A stretch of DNA of 64,000 nucleotides from Cordia subcordata (taxonomy: Eukaryota; Streptophyta; Magnoliopsida; Boraginales; Cordiaceae), in NCBI GenBank assembly GCA_028554755.1, contig JAPTOF010000007.1, positions 4,434,001 to 4,498,000 on the forward strand, in the 5' to 3' direction. The notes beneath the pieces were generated by a model, which had not been told where the DNA came from, did not search any database, and worked only from the letters and a program-made list of their open reading frames with translations. Made by a program: the position numbers and the translations under genes. Below, in pieces: positions 11,729 through 22,775 of the stretch. Positions within the stretch are counted from its first letter, which is position 1; every line of letters starts with the position of its first letter.

Positions 11729-12574
11729 CTTCGCTTGCTCAAAACTCACACTTCGGGATGGAATTTGGCTCAATGGATCGCAAAAACGGATTCAGCACGT
11801 CGAAAAACCTTAAGAACACCTGGTCAACTTTGGTCAACAGGTCAAAGTCAAACCTGTTGGTCAAAGTCAACACCGTCCCTAAACACGTACTTCGGAGCAG
11901 AATCTGGAAAAACAGAGCCCAAAAACGGACTCAGCACGTCGAAAAACGTGGGGTAAGGCTTTGGTCAAACTCGGTCAACCCTTGGTCAACGGTCAAAGTC
12001 AACCTCGGTCAAACCCTGGTCAACGCCGGTCAAAGGTCAAAACAGTTTTTTTTTTTTTTGTTTCAAGACTAAATCTAAGCCCAAATAAAAATTTCTTTTT
12101 TATTCTTTTGGCCTAAACTAGGCCCAAACCCAAAAAAGAAATTTATTATTTTTCTGGCCTAGAATCCAAGCCCAACAAAAAATTAATTAACCCAAGACCC
12201 AAGGCCTAGCCAAAATTGGACAAGGCCACTACCCAGGCCCGATCCAAATAAACCCAAAGACCCAAAGCCTACAAACCCTAAACTTGCTTTACAAACTTGA
12301 ACCAATTTCCAAAAATAATACCGAATACCAAAAACCAACATCAAGAGCATGCGAACTCTATCTTCTTCGCTTGTTCTTCAAACCCAAACACGAACCAGGA
12401 CCCGCCGACGCAAGCTTCCACTCCAACCACCAACGCTCAACGTAGACAGCACCGGAGCACTCCTCGCCGAACAAAGACCTTTGTTTAGTTAGGCACCGTT
12501 TGGATTTGAGAAATTTTGGTTTTACAGTGAGTTTTGATTTTTTCTTTTTCCCTCAAGCAGCGGAATATATCTAA
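11729..12574 (-). other. 5' leader of copia element, rich in TTGAC[C/T]
   Basis: Untranslated region between the primer-binding site and the gag start. Between 11822 and 12040 there are 15 copies of GTCAA preceded by G or A, that is TTGACC/TTGACT on the element's sense strand, the core W-box bound by WRKY factors. A second direct repeat (ACGGA-TTCAGCACGTCGAAAAAC-like) occurs near 11786 and 11935, about 150 bp apart. No open frame here resembles protein. Confidence 0.7.
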
Positions 12575-12586
12575 GCTCTGATACCA
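12575..12586 (-). other. Primer-binding site, initiator Met tRNA
   Basis: On the - strand the bases read TGGTATCAGAGC, the standard complement of the 3' end of plant initiator Met tRNA, three bases inside the 5' LTR. It starts minus-strand DNA synthesis. Confidence 0.93.
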
Positions 12587-12589
12587 GTT

Positions 12590-12889
12590 TGTTGGGGAAA
12601 AACATGCAAACACGAAGAATACGAAAAGAAATAACGGACACAAGAAATTACGTGGTTCGGCTTTGAAGCCTACGTCCACGGACAACAGAGAATAATTATA
12701 TTACTGATCACGAATGCTACAAGGCTAATACTTTGGTTTCTCTCTTACTACTTAACGTAATGAAGATTGCCACATATTTATAGTGCTAGGATTTCCTAAA
12801 CTTATTAAGTAACTAATTAATTATGGGCCACAAAAGGTAATAAGGTAATAAGTGAATAAGGGGCCCAAGAATACGGGCCACATTCAACA
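12590..12889 (-). repeat. 5' LTR of copia element
   Basis: 300 bp, direct repeat of 7407-7706. Because the element reads on the - strand, this right-hand LTR carries its promoter. Confidence 0.95.
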
Positions 12890-12894
12890 CCGTT
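12890..12894. repeat. Target site duplication CCGTT, right copy
   Basis: Matches 7402-7406 exactly, fixing the right border of the copia element. Confidence 0.93.
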
Positions 12895-15240
12895 CTTAGA
12901 CTCGAACTTAACATGACTCATTGTCGGAAATCTGGTATAATAGACGCTTTAGCACAAGCAATTGGAGGTGGTTTAGATCAATCTTTTCCTTGAGTGGTAG
13001 CTAGGTATAATCAAGAAAATGACCTAATAACAAAAATGTTTTATAGTAATTGGCCATGGCGTAGTCTCATCATCCTTGCCTTAACATTTTTATTTTTTTT
13101 TTTTATTTTTTTTTTTTCTTTTGATGGTCAAAATCATCCTTGCCTTTCTTGATGGTTAAGAAGTGAAATCAGGGCGTGGTATGAGGTCGAGCATCGCTAG
13201 CTCGTGACAGCTTCGAATCGGCTCCCAAGTCACGTTTCAAAAACGGTTGTCGCATTATGACATTAGACGTGAAATGGTAAAGAAACCATTGGAAAGGCTT
13301 TGACTGATGCCTGGGTTAATTCTGTTTGTGGACTGTAAATTGTCCCACTGAATTGGGTGGACCATGACCTAGAACCTGTTTGGCTTGATTTATTTTATAG
13401 TTTATAAGTTCCTACAAGAAAGTATTCCCAACTTGTTTGGCTAAGCTTATTTGGGGATTGTAAGTTGCCAGTAGTAAAAAGCATGTGAGGGGTACTTTTT
13501 TTTGTAACTTATAAGTTATAAAATAAGCAGAGCCAAATAGGCTTTCCCTCGCATGTTTTTTAATATTTGCCGTTTATAAGTTCCAAATAAACTTAGTCAA
13601 ACAGCCTGCTAATAGTGGGGCAACTTGTTTCCGTGGTTTAAATCTTGTCTAAAATTGTTGGGGGGGGGGGTTTGGAAAGTTTTTTTTGGTCGAAAAATTA
13701 TTAAACAAGCGCGTGTTATTATTTAAATTTATAATGCTTTTAATTTACTTTTTTCGTATTAGATTTCTTACTAACATGAGACTTTAATTTACAATCACGT
13801 CTATTTGCCACTTGATTTTCCTCATATGACAATCATTATGGACTCATGCTAGCTCTATATATTGTTCTATTAGACTAATTAACTCTAATAGGCTTGCAAG
13901 TTAAGAGAAATCTTCTCCTTCCTCGTATCACATAATCAATCATAGGAAATTCACCATTTAAATCTCGGAGGAAACATGGCTGGAAGATGGAGGCCTGACC
14001 CCTATAAATAGTGGGAGAAATAAGGAGTCAAGACATAATCACATTCTCACTCTTGTTACACGAGTAGCCTTTGACCCTCTTTAGTATTACATTGTTTCAC
14101 ACTTAGGCATACATACCGTGAGGTGAATTGCAGGCCAATTGGATGGCTAATTTTGGTTTGTCTCCGCCCCTTGGAGTCCATCATCTAAGTGAGCGGCTAG
14201 ATCAGTTGAAATCTTTGCTTGAGATGATTTGAGGGGTGTATCTTCTGAAAGATTTATTTTTATTTAATTTGGCTTTGTCTCCCTTATAAAAAAAGAACTA
14301 TCAACTTTTCGAAAGGGAACAATTTTACTTATAAATACCGTCTTGAGATCCACAAAATTCACAAGTGAAACTAGTCTTGTAATTAAATATAAAAACAACT
14401 GCTTTAGATGTCAAATTTACAGTCACAAAATAGAAAATTCAAGAGATTATGAAAGTTGCAAGTACCATTACAATACTCATTAAAGGAAAGGAAAAGATTA
14501 TGCTCACAATCCTCAACCTTGGCCAAAATATCAACTGCAATTATTTACTGCCCACGTACAAGGAACTGGGAGGGGAAGAATATATCGTCCACTTGCTCAT
14601 AAACATATTGATGCCTTCATTTGACTACAATCTTCATCATTTCACAAAAGCTTGTTTCTTAAGTTTATGGCAAACAAATTATAGTTCCTGAACTGTACAC
14701 TGTCAAGTGAAAGCAAAGTAATCATTCAGGCAGGACTTTTCTTTTCTTTTTTCTTTCTTTGAGATATGATCCCTAATTAACTTTGATATTTTTATAATAA
14801 AGTCTCTTGTTAATAAAACGCGGCAATTTAATTTTTTATTTTTATAATTTGTGATACTATTAGTTCTTAATTAAAAAAAGTCAAGAAAATAAAGGCATTA
14901 CGACTAATAATAGTGTCATAAATTATAAAAATAAAAGACTGGTAGTATCACAAATGCAAAAGATTAGGGATTATTAGTGTTACACATGGTAAAGATGATG
15001 ATTAAAAAATATTATTTTCTTAATGTTTTTGGATGAACTGAAGACTAAAATTAGTACCACTAATTATAAAATAAGAGACTGAATCCTCGCGATTTAAAGA
15101 TAATGGATTTGCGGACCCTCCCCCCCCCCCCCCCCCCTCATAACTCAATTGAGGTCAGTCTAATATCTACATCTTTTCCTGTCCTTCCAAGCAAACTATC
15201 GTCAGATGAAATAGCACCTCATGCTTAAATTGGTTCCTTT
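12895..15240. other. Intergenic between copia element and FLA gene
   Basis: No gene recognised. Contents: poly-T at 13090-13120, a hairpin element at 13432-13611, a G10 run near 13661, a TATA-like CCTATAAATAGTGGGAGA stretch near 14000 that may belong to an old LTR, an inverted AT-rich region at 14800-14960, and a C-run of about 18 near 15120. Confidence 0.45.
13432..13611. repeat. Hairpin MITE-like element
   Basis: The left arm contains TTGTTTGGCTAAGCTTATTTGG; the right arm contains its near reverse complement (CCAAATAAACTTAGTCAAACAGCC), and inner parts (AGCATGTGAGGGG versus CCCTCGCATG) also pair. The terminal GTTTGGCT/AGTCAAAC type is common in plant hAT-related MITEs. No target duplication is assigned. 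Confidence 0.5.
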
Positions 15241-15260
15241 AACTAATAATGCAACCTTTT

Positions 15261-15331
15261 ACCAACCCTACATTTCACAACATAAACTAAATTGCATTTC
15301 AAACTTCAAAAATAGCACCTTTCCACCTAAC
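15261..15331 (+). promoter_or_regulatory. Two AC elements (MYB sites) upstream of FLA gene
   Basis: ACCAACC at 15261-15267 and ACCTAAC at 15325-15331 both fit the secondary-wall MYB consensus ACC[A/T]A[A/C][C/T]. They lie about 20-90 bp upstream of the TATA-like motif. Genes of this FLA clade are known to be expressed in secondary-wall-forming cells, so the sites fit the gene, but binding is inferred. Confidence 0.5.
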
Positions 15332-15350
15332 ATAACTCCCTCTTCTTCCC

Positions 15351-15358
15351 CATAAAAA
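15351..15358 (+). promoter_or_regulatory. Probable TATA box of FLA gene
   Basis: CATAAAAA lies 122-129 bp before the start codon, in a pyrimidine-rich, otherwise TATA-poor stretch. It implies a start of transcription near 15380-15390 and a leader of about 90-100 bases. Confidence 0.5.
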
Positions 15359-15479
15359 CCCTCTATTCCCCTCCTGCTAACATATCAAACTACACTTCCT
15401 CAACCTTTTCCTTCAAGCATATCATTCTTGCATAGAACACTATCTCTGAATTTTCCAACAAAAAAGAACCACAAAAAAC

Positions 15480-16220
15480 ATGATCATCAACCGATCTCTT
15501 TTCTCTCTCCCAATCTCCATACTTCTCCTGCAATGGTGTACGATGACTTTAGCTCAACCTGCAACATCTCCAGCCCCTGCTGGCCCAACCAACATAACGC
15601 AAATCCTCGAGAAAGCGGGCCAATTCACCACGCTGATCAGGCTGATGAAGATCACCCAAGTGGGTGATCAGATCAACACACAGCTCAACAATTCCAACCA
15701 GGGCATGACAGTGTTTGCACCTACGGACAACGCGTTTTCCAGCCTCAAAGCAGGCACACTCAACTCAGTATCCGATCAAGAAAAGGTTCAGCTTTTGCAG
15801 TTTCATATTCTACCCAATTTTCTCTCCACGTCGCAGTTTCAGACTGTGAGCAACCCGTTGAGAACTCAGGCTGGCAATAGCAACCCTGGGCAGTTTCCGT
15901 TGAATGTCACCACATCAGGAAACCAAGTGAATGTTTCGAGTGGGATTACTGATGCCACTGTGGGTAACACTATCTACACTGATAATCAGCTCGCTGTTTA
16001 TCAGGTTGACAAAGTGCTTCTTCCTTTGGCCATCTTTGCTCCCCCGGCGCCGGCCCCGGCCCCGGTGGCAGTAAAGCCGGGGAAGAAGGTGCCTGTCGCG
16101 GATAGCCCCGCCTCAGGCGCTGACAATGCTCCGACGGATGCTTCCGGTGGAGTTGGCCTCGCCGTGCATGGGGTGTTGTCATTGTTTGGGGTTGCTTTTC
16201 TTGGAGTATTTTGGTTGTGA
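15480..16220 (+). CDS. FLA: Fasciclin-like arabinogalactan protein, FLA11/12 type
   Basis: 246 residues, one exon. Residues 1-25 form a signal peptide (cleavage likely after MTLA). A short Ala/Pro AGP patch (QPATSPAPAGP) is followed by GPTNITQILEKAGQFT, the hallmark start of group-A FLAs with one fasciclin domain (about 37-185). H1 is TVFAPTDNAF (77-86) and the YH-like motif is QFHILPNF (107-114). N-glycosylation sites include NIT at 38 and NVT/NVS further on. A second AGP region (APPAPAPAP, about 190-198) precedes a polar stretch and a hydrophobic C-terminus (227-246), a GPI-anchor signal. Length and layout match Arabidopsis FLA11/FLA12, cell-surface proteins linked to secondary-wall stiffness and cellulose deposition. 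The first ATG of the frame gives the signal peptide, so the start is secure. Which family member it is cannot be told from one sequence. Confidence 0.96.
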   Translation: MIINRSLFSLPISILLLQWCTMTLAQPATSPAPAGPTNITQILEKAGQFTTLIRLMKITQVGDQINTQLNNSNQGMTVFAPTDNAFSSLKAGTLNSVSDQEKVQLLQFHILPNFLSTSQFQTVSNPLRTQAGNSNPGQFPLNVTTSGNQVNVSSGITDATVGNTIYTDNQLAVYQVDKVLLPLAIFAPPAPAPAPVAVKPGKKVPVADSPASGADNAPTDASGGVGLAVHGVLSLFGVAFLGVFWL

Positions 16221-16440
16221 GAGCAAATGGTAAGGGAATGCAACCACATTTGAACGTGCTAAAATGGTCCCTTTTTTTTTTTTTTTTTTTGGGAGGCTAC
16301 TATGATTATGTTGAATTCAATTTATTGATTTTGTATTTTTTTTCCCCTTTTTCGAGCTCGTATTTCTTGAGATTTTGTAATATTTTGTACGCTACGCTAT
16401 GTTAATTGTCAATAAGATTTGTCTGTAATATGAAATGAAA
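16221..16440 (+). other. 3' untranslated region of FLA gene
   Basis: T-rich trailer with a poly-T run near 16271-16290 and an AATAAG/AATATGAAATG cluster near 16411-16435 that could direct polyadenylation. The extent is inferred. Confidence 0.4.
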
Positions 16441-17924
16441 TGGTTGCTTTTCTAGACGGTTGATGTGATTTAGTAGCCACGTTCACCACTAGAAATAATC
16501 CTGTTCTCAATTTGGAATCCTAACGTCTGGGACAGGTTTAAGGCCCCGGAAACAATTAAAAATAGTTTTTTTTAAAGTAATTTTTAGTATTTTAATTAAA
16601 TTAAAACATTATGTAATATCTCTACATTTTAAATATGAATTTAAATAATATAAAAATTAATTTTAAATTTTATTCACTGGTAGTCCCCAGCCAAAATTTA
16701 TTAAAAACGTATAAATTTTATTAGTTCATTTTTTTTTATTTTTTTGACAAAAAGATGAATAGATTAAAAAAATATTTTTATTGTATTGATGCAAATAATT
16801 TATCAAAAATTATTTTTCAATATTTTTTAATCAAAAACTATTATATAAATGTACATTTAATTGTGAAATAATTTATTTTATTTCAAAAATTAAAATAATC
16901 TTCATAATAATAATAATATTGTGATATCTTAATGTAAATTTACATTTTCAACCAATTCAATAACTAATTTTATTGAACATCATATATATATATATTTAAT
17001 TATCTAACTAAACTATCATATGCTGATAGTTTCAAGATAATTGTTATCAACTACCCAAATAGCTGAGTTAATCAAACAACTATAAGCTTCCAAATAATTA
17101 ACTGTGTTGAATAAGACCTAAATAAATTTTAAACAAATTAATTGACTCTACAAACCTTAAATCATTTGTCTAATTGTCATCTTTATAATGTCAGCTTGAA
17201 GATGGCGTGTTTACATAGAACCTCATGTTTGATATATGTGTTGTGCTTCTTCATTTATATTTCTTGTTGTTTCTTTTAAAGTACCTACCGAAACATGATA
17301 AAGTCCTATTCTAAGTATTGAAGAAAAATGCAACTTCACACAAATGTTACACAGAACCGATATAATGTGGGATGGGCATTATACTAACGATGAAGCCTAA
17401 TCTTGGACCACCCAAACATTTGGCCCTGAATATAGGATCATGGCCCTTTTCTTCTTTCTTTTGTTTGTGTCCAGTCCATTGCATGCGTGTGTTTTAATTA
17501 AGGCTTATCTGGCTCTGGGGCATCCAATTCCTCTTCTTTCTTTTATTGTTGATCTCACATTGAGAGCAGCTCCTCCTTGTTTAGGGTCATTAGATGAGAG
17601 ATCTTCTTTCGACTCCAAGATCGGTCAAGCAGGAAGCCACCCTCGATTCACCTCTGTCTCTATATATAAAAAAAAACCCTCCCTAGAGGAGAGCAGATCT
17701 TTATTATAATTAATTTCAAGTAAATCCAATAAATAGTTTCTTGATTTTAAAAAGTCAGCAGTGTAGCACCCATGCGACACACGAGAGATATTCTCTATTT
17801 CTACATCTTATTTATCGTTATTATAAAGGTGATGTTAAGATATATAAATATATTTTATCAAATTTAACTTTTAGCAAGTTTCCAACACTAATTACAATTT
17901 TTATACTTTTGTAAAATCAACACA
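16441..17924. other. Intergenic, AT-rich
   Basis: No gene seen. The part at 17370-17745 has a diverged direct copy at 22615-22775 (see separate entry). Confidence 0.45.
17370..17745 (+). repeat. Direct repeat, left copy (partner at 22615-22775)
   Basis: Shared phrases in the same order: GGGCA, GAAGCCTAA-CTTGGACCA-CCCAA, then ATGTAAATCCAATAAATA-like (here AAGTAAATCCAATAAATAG) and TTCCTTGATTTTA-like. This copy holds about 200 bp more between the two shared blocks. The 5 kb between the copies is largely transposon relics. Confidence 0.55.
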
Positions 17925-19550
17925 CTAATCATTGATGAATTGCTATTTAGGTTTGTTGAATATGAGGGCTTTAGAGATTTGATGACCACCACATGTCCTA
18001 TGTTTAAGCTACCATCAAGAACCACAATCACTAGAGATTGCTATGAGTTGTACATTGATGAAAGATGTAAGGTGAAAAGTCTTTTAAGATTAGGCAGTCA
18101 AATGTTTAGCATTGACATAGAAACATGGACATCAAATCAAAAAAATTAATTACATGTGTGTGACTACTCGTTTTTATCACTAATGAGTGGAGATTGGAAG
18201 AAAAAAAATCATTAGCTTTGTTCCAATTTCAAGTCACAAGGGTGAGGCAATTGGAAAGGCATTAGAAAAGTGTTTGCTTGATTTGCAAATTGATAATGTG
18301 TTTACTATGGCTATAGATAATGCATCCTCTAATGATATTGTAGCTGGTTACATGAGGAGAAAATTGATTTAGTGTGAGAAATCTATTTCTCAAGGTAAAT
18401 TTTTGTATATGAGATGCATTGCACATATTATTTAGGTTTTTGTTTATGATGGTTTGAAAGAAATGAATGATTATGTTAATAGAGTTTAGGCAGCCATTAG
18501 ATATATGAGACAATCACCAGCCAAATTGGAAAGGTTTAAGGATTGTGTTAGCATGAAAAAGATTGAATGTAAAAAGTTATGGTGTTTGGATATTCCCACT
18601 AAGTGGAATTCTACCTATTTAATGTTAGATACTACTTTAAATTTTATAATAGCATTTGAAAGATTTGAGAAACAAGATTCAATGTTTAAAGTAGAGCTTG
18701 AAAGTGGTGAAGATAAAGGAGTACCAAATTAGATGGATTGGGATAATTTGAAGAGATTAGTACTATTGTTAAAGCATTTTTATGACTTCACTGTCAAGGT
18801 TTCAGGCTCTTTGTATGTGACTTCAAACAATTTCTTTCATGAAATTAATTCAATTTATTGTCTTTTAAACAAGTGGATTGATGAAAATGATTTTCTATTA
18901 AGTTCTATGGCTCAAAGGATGAAAAGCAAATATGACAAGTATTGGGGTAGCATAGGGAAGATGAAGTCACTGATTTACATTTCTCTTGCTATAGATCCTC
19001 GATATAAGATGGCGTATGTTGACTTTCTGCTTTGTGAGATGTATGATTATGTGAAGAGTGTAGAAATGTCTATGAAAGTTAATGAGGAATTGAATGCTTT
19101 GTTTGAGAAGTATAATAGAATTTATGCTCTTTATTCTGCTCAATCAAATGGTGGTGGCTTTATTGTGTCAGGTTGTAGTTTAAATGTTACAGATATGAGG
19201 GCACTTATGAAGTCCAAGTTTAAAAAACATAGATCAGAGTTAAGTGTTGGCGAGTTTAAATTTGAGTTGGACAAGTACTTGGGTGAGGATATTGAGGAAC
19301 AAAGTGAAAACTTTGACATTTTGGCATGGTGGAAAGTTAATAGCCCTTTCTTTTGTATCCTCTTGCGCTTAGCACGTGATGTGTTGGCAGTTCCTGTTTC
19401 AACTATGGCCTCTGAATCAGCATATTCTACAGGTGGACGTGTATAGGTAGTTGATAATTTCAAGAATTCTTTAACTCCTAGAATCATTCAATCCTTGATT
19501 TGTACACAAGATTTGCTTCATTTAGAAAGTTGAGTTATAGCTGAAGGAGA
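17925..19550 (+). pseudogene. hAT (Ac-like) transposase, dead copy
   Basis: Four fragments in one order read as a plant hAT transposase. 17940-18149 has FRDLM, PSRTTITRDCYELY and KVKSLL. 18187-18372 has SSHKGEAIGKALEKCL and DNASSND of the RNase-H-like core. 18505-18732 has DIPTKWNSTYLML. 18733-19446 has the C-terminal dimerisation region, ILAWWKVNSPFFCILLRLARDVL followed by VPVSTMASESAYSTGGRV; its frame continues past a TAG as VVDNFKNSLTP. In-frame stops (near 18147, 18370, 18430, 18730, 19444) and the absent BED zinc finger show it is inactive. The catalytic core once cut and moved the element. Terminal inverted repeats could not be located. Confidence 0.9.
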
Positions 19551-20321
19551 CATACATGGACTTGATAAGCTTGAAGAAGTTACTAATATCTCAATTTTAT
19601 ATCTCTTTATACTTATAATTTCTTTTTATTATTTTGTTAATTGAATATATAACTTACTAGTTTTTCATTTATTAGATATATCAAAGTTAGCATTGGAGCC
19701 AACAAACATAATGACTAAGACTTGATGGTTCATGGATATGGAGTCATAGAGATGCATAAAGACTGAGAAGTGAAGATATGAATAGCTATATATTAAAACA
19801 TGTTTTATGTTTATGCTTTTGACTTTTTATTTATCTTATGGTTGACTGATTATAAAACTATGGTTTATGTATTTTATTTTTGTGTTGTGGTTGAAACTTT
19901 GAATTATGTGAATTCTAATGGATTTATATGTATTTTATTTGTGTATTTTAGTTTGAATTATGAATTGCATACAGATATGTTGGTGTTGGTGTCATTGGAT
20001 AAGATGTGTTGGTGTTAGTGGATAAAGAGTTCATTGGATGTTAATACAAATGCTTCTTCTAGTTGAGTGTTATGAATGGATACAGATGTGTTGGTGACTT
20101 GGTTTTGGTGTCAGTAGATCAATGAAACTCTTTATTTGTGTTAAATATGCTTCTTCTACATCTAGACATTGTCGACACAATTTGCCAGTTTTTATTATGT
20201 TGCATTTATCCTAACTTTATATTAGCAGTAAAAATGTAAGCGAAATTAGTTTTCAGCTCTTTATAAAAAATTTCGAAGATTCTTCAATTCTCGTTTGTTT
20301 TTCCCAATTCCCCATTTTTAC

Positions 20322-20442
20322 AAATAGTGTTCACCATTGGTGAATTGAGGTGGGGAACGGAACAATATCCTTTCCCCAAAAATTATTTTGGGAAAAAAAA
20401 TGTTGATTGGGCAGGGATTCACCAATGAACACCCTATTTGCA
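20322..20442. repeat. Short hairpin element, about 120 bp
   Basis: Inverted arms: CAAATAGTGTTCACCATTGG at the left and CCAATGAACACCCTATTTG at the right, continuing inward as GTGAATTGAGGTGGGG versus its near-inverse CAGGGATTCAC. The centre is AT-rich. It is probably a MITE. Confidence 0.6.
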
Positions 20443-20689
20443 CTGGCTTTATCCTCAACAGAATTAGAGCGAATGTAAGACATTTTGCATGCTTTCAGGC
20501 TCTCAATCTTTCAAAACCCCCTATAGGGTGTGGCTCTTAAGGCACGCTCATAAGGCATACCAAATACAAGCTGCAAAATCCTCTATTTATAGCAGAGAAA
20601 TCCTTGTTCCCCAAAATTTTTGCTACACTATTTAGGTAGTCTAGAATTTGGTAACTTTATTAATTACCCTCCACATATTTCTTAATTTG

Positions 20690-21970
20690 TATGGTTTGGA
20701 CTTTGAGCCATAACCCAACAAATTTCTCCCTTGGTGAAAAGTCTAAAGCTTCTTTGCTGCAACTAGAACCTCTTCGCAATGTTCATGATAGAGCCCTCAC
20801 TCGACAGTAATCTTCACGACAACGATTACCGACACATTCTAGAAGGTTCGCGAAATCATCATCGACATCTCTCTCGATGTTGTTTAACCTCGACCTTTCA
20901 AGGTTGTCTACGTCCTCCTTCGTCACTAGACATCTCAGACATGGTATTCTTTCCAACAGTAACACTCCCTAACAATTGCTTGGCCAGGACTTTGATCGTT
21001 CAACTACGTGGGCTTCGTGTGACTCTTCCTTCTAATCGAACCTTTTTCAGCTAGTCTACTCATCCAAAGTTCTTCCTATAAAAGTTTGATCACTAGTTGG
21101 CTAAATGTGTTTACTCGCTCAATGCTTTAAAACCTTCGCATAATTCTATCACAACTCCATTGTTTAACCAAAATTCAATGTTTACCCATGGTACATTAAA
21201 AATTTGGCACAACAGACCTCAAAAACGAACTTAAGACGTTGAAATTACGTAAGAACAACCTCGATCAACACAGTCAGCACTCAATCAAAGTCAAACTTGG
21301 CTGTCAAACTTGCTCGGCCGCAAACACATATCTTGGGTTAGAATTTCACAAAAACATAGCTCATATTTGGATACGGCACATCCAAAAACATTATGAATAT
21401 CCCGGTCAACTTATTCCACTTCTTGATCTAATAGTCAAAAACTCCAAGTCTCACCATAGAACACAACACCGCAAAGCGCCGTATCCAAAACCAAGTCATC
21501 TTCTTCATTGACTTGGCCAAATTTGTCACCTAAAAACCCACGCGACCTGACCCATTTCTCGCTATCAATCCAGCTGTCGAATCAACGATCAGATTTCACA
21601 TCACGTTCTCCATATGCGATCTTCACGTGTCTTCTAATCGTTGATCAGCACCGCAGTCGCCGTCCACCATTACCACGCCGTGCCACCTTTTTCAGTCTCA
21701 AGCTAGCGGCGATTACGACCATCTCACACTACGAGACCACCACGAAAATGATCTTTGCTCTCCAAGAAAAGTAATGGTACCTTCCATGCACAATGAAGTT
21801 GCTCCAAACGCCATGGCCATCAACCTCCATAGCCATATTTCTCATGTCGCCGGCAACTCTAGCGGCCACCAATCACTGCGGCGCTAGTACCAAACTTTTC
21901 CTCTCATTGTAATGGTTCTAACAATACCTCTCATGCATGTTTTGGTTGCTCTGATCAAGATTTGCCATTC
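20690..21970 (-). mobile_element. Degenerate copia-like relic (LTR edge and leader)
   Basis: At 20716-20738 the sequence CCCAACA-AATTTCTCCCTTGG repeats the LTR-end plus polypurine-tract layout of the 7.4-kb element (TTCAACA-AATCTCCACCTTGG). At 21215-21440 it resembles that element's 5' leader: AAAAACGAACTTAAGACGTTG, AGTCAAACTTGG, GGTCAACTT, AGTCAAAAAC. Near 21945 GCTCTGAT resembles a worn primer-binding site. No gag or pol protein is left, so this would be an internally deleted copy on the - strand. Borders are rough. Confidence 0.4.
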
Positions 21971-22614
21971 AAACACCTTATAACTTTTGAGCTTTTACTA
22001 GTATCTTTTCCGGACACAAAACAATGCAAAAAATTTTGAATGAACTCCTGTAGTTTCAATGAGTTCAACCAACAAACTATGAAGATGGTCTGAGGGGTTC
22101 GTCAAGTGATGAAGTCCAATGGGAAGCCGCATTCCAGAATTAGTAAACCAATCGACACGAATGTAGTGTTTTTAAGTTTTGAGAAGTCGTATTACCCCAC
22201 GAGTTTGTTTTTTTTTTTTTCCTTTTCTTTTTTATGCTTAAGGTGAGCGTTTCTTTATTTTTTTCATCTTCTACTTAGGCGGGATGCTTGTTATACCCCA
22301 TATTTGCTTTTTTCCTTTTTTAATATTTTACTTATTTTCTGAACAAATGATCTCAAATTTTTTAATCAAAAAATTCAAGAAAATAAATTAATTTCTTAAC
22401 TTTTTACTTTTCATTTTAAATCTCATAGATATTTATATGAAAGAAATCTATCTTCAGCATTAATGAATTCTTTTAATTCCAAAATTCACTCACCTTATAA
22501 TTATTTAAATCATACAAAATTCAAAATAAATAGAATATATAACACTCGTAGTAACACACTAGTTAAAATGAGTTTTTTAATGACACGAAAATTATCATTG
22601 GACAATGCAATGGG

Positions 22615-22775
22615 CAAAGTATTGATGGGAGACGTTCATCAATTCCAAACTGTGAAGCCTAAGCTTGGACCAGCCCAACAATTCGCCCAGAACAATATGT
22701 ATAAGCCCGTCTTGTATTTTTTTTTTTTCTAATTGTTTTCATGTAAATCCAATAAATAATTCCTTGATTTTATAA
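22615..22775 (+). repeat. Direct repeat, right copy (partner at 17370-17745)
   Basis: Contains GTGAAGCCTAAGCTTGGACCA, then after a T-run CATGTAAATCCAATAAATAA and TTCCTTGATTTTA, parallel to the left copy. Confidence 0.55.

Larger units (their letters stand above)
7407..12889 (-). mobile_element. Complete Ty1/copia LTR retrotransposon (Tork/Tnt1-like), coding region broken
   Basis: A 5,483-bp element inserted on the - strand. Its two 300-bp LTRs (7407-7706 and 12590-12889) start TGTTGGGG and end TTCAACA, and differ at 6 positions by eye. It is flanked by a perfect 5-bp target duplication, CCGTT (7402-7406 and 12890-12894). A primer-binding site complementary to initiator Met tRNA lies inside the 5' LTR and a polypurine tract inside the 3' LTR. 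The domain order gag, protease, integrase, reverse transcriptase, RNase H defines copia. The pol sequence resembles Tnt1-type (Tork) elements; that lineage call is inference. At least seven frameshifts or stops break the polyprotein, so this copy cannot make its own proteins. Confidence 0.97.

Noticed and set aside
11410..12072. + strand frames over the copia gag and leader
   Set aside because: Antisense to recognisable gag on the - strand and to the GTCAA repeat; no similarity of their own.
15970..16249. Two - strand frames over the 3' half of the FLA gene
   Set aside because: Shadows caused by GC-rich Ala/Pro codons of the real + strand gene.
18262..18513. - strand frame across the hAT relic
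   Set aside because: Antisense to transposase core motifs on the + strand.
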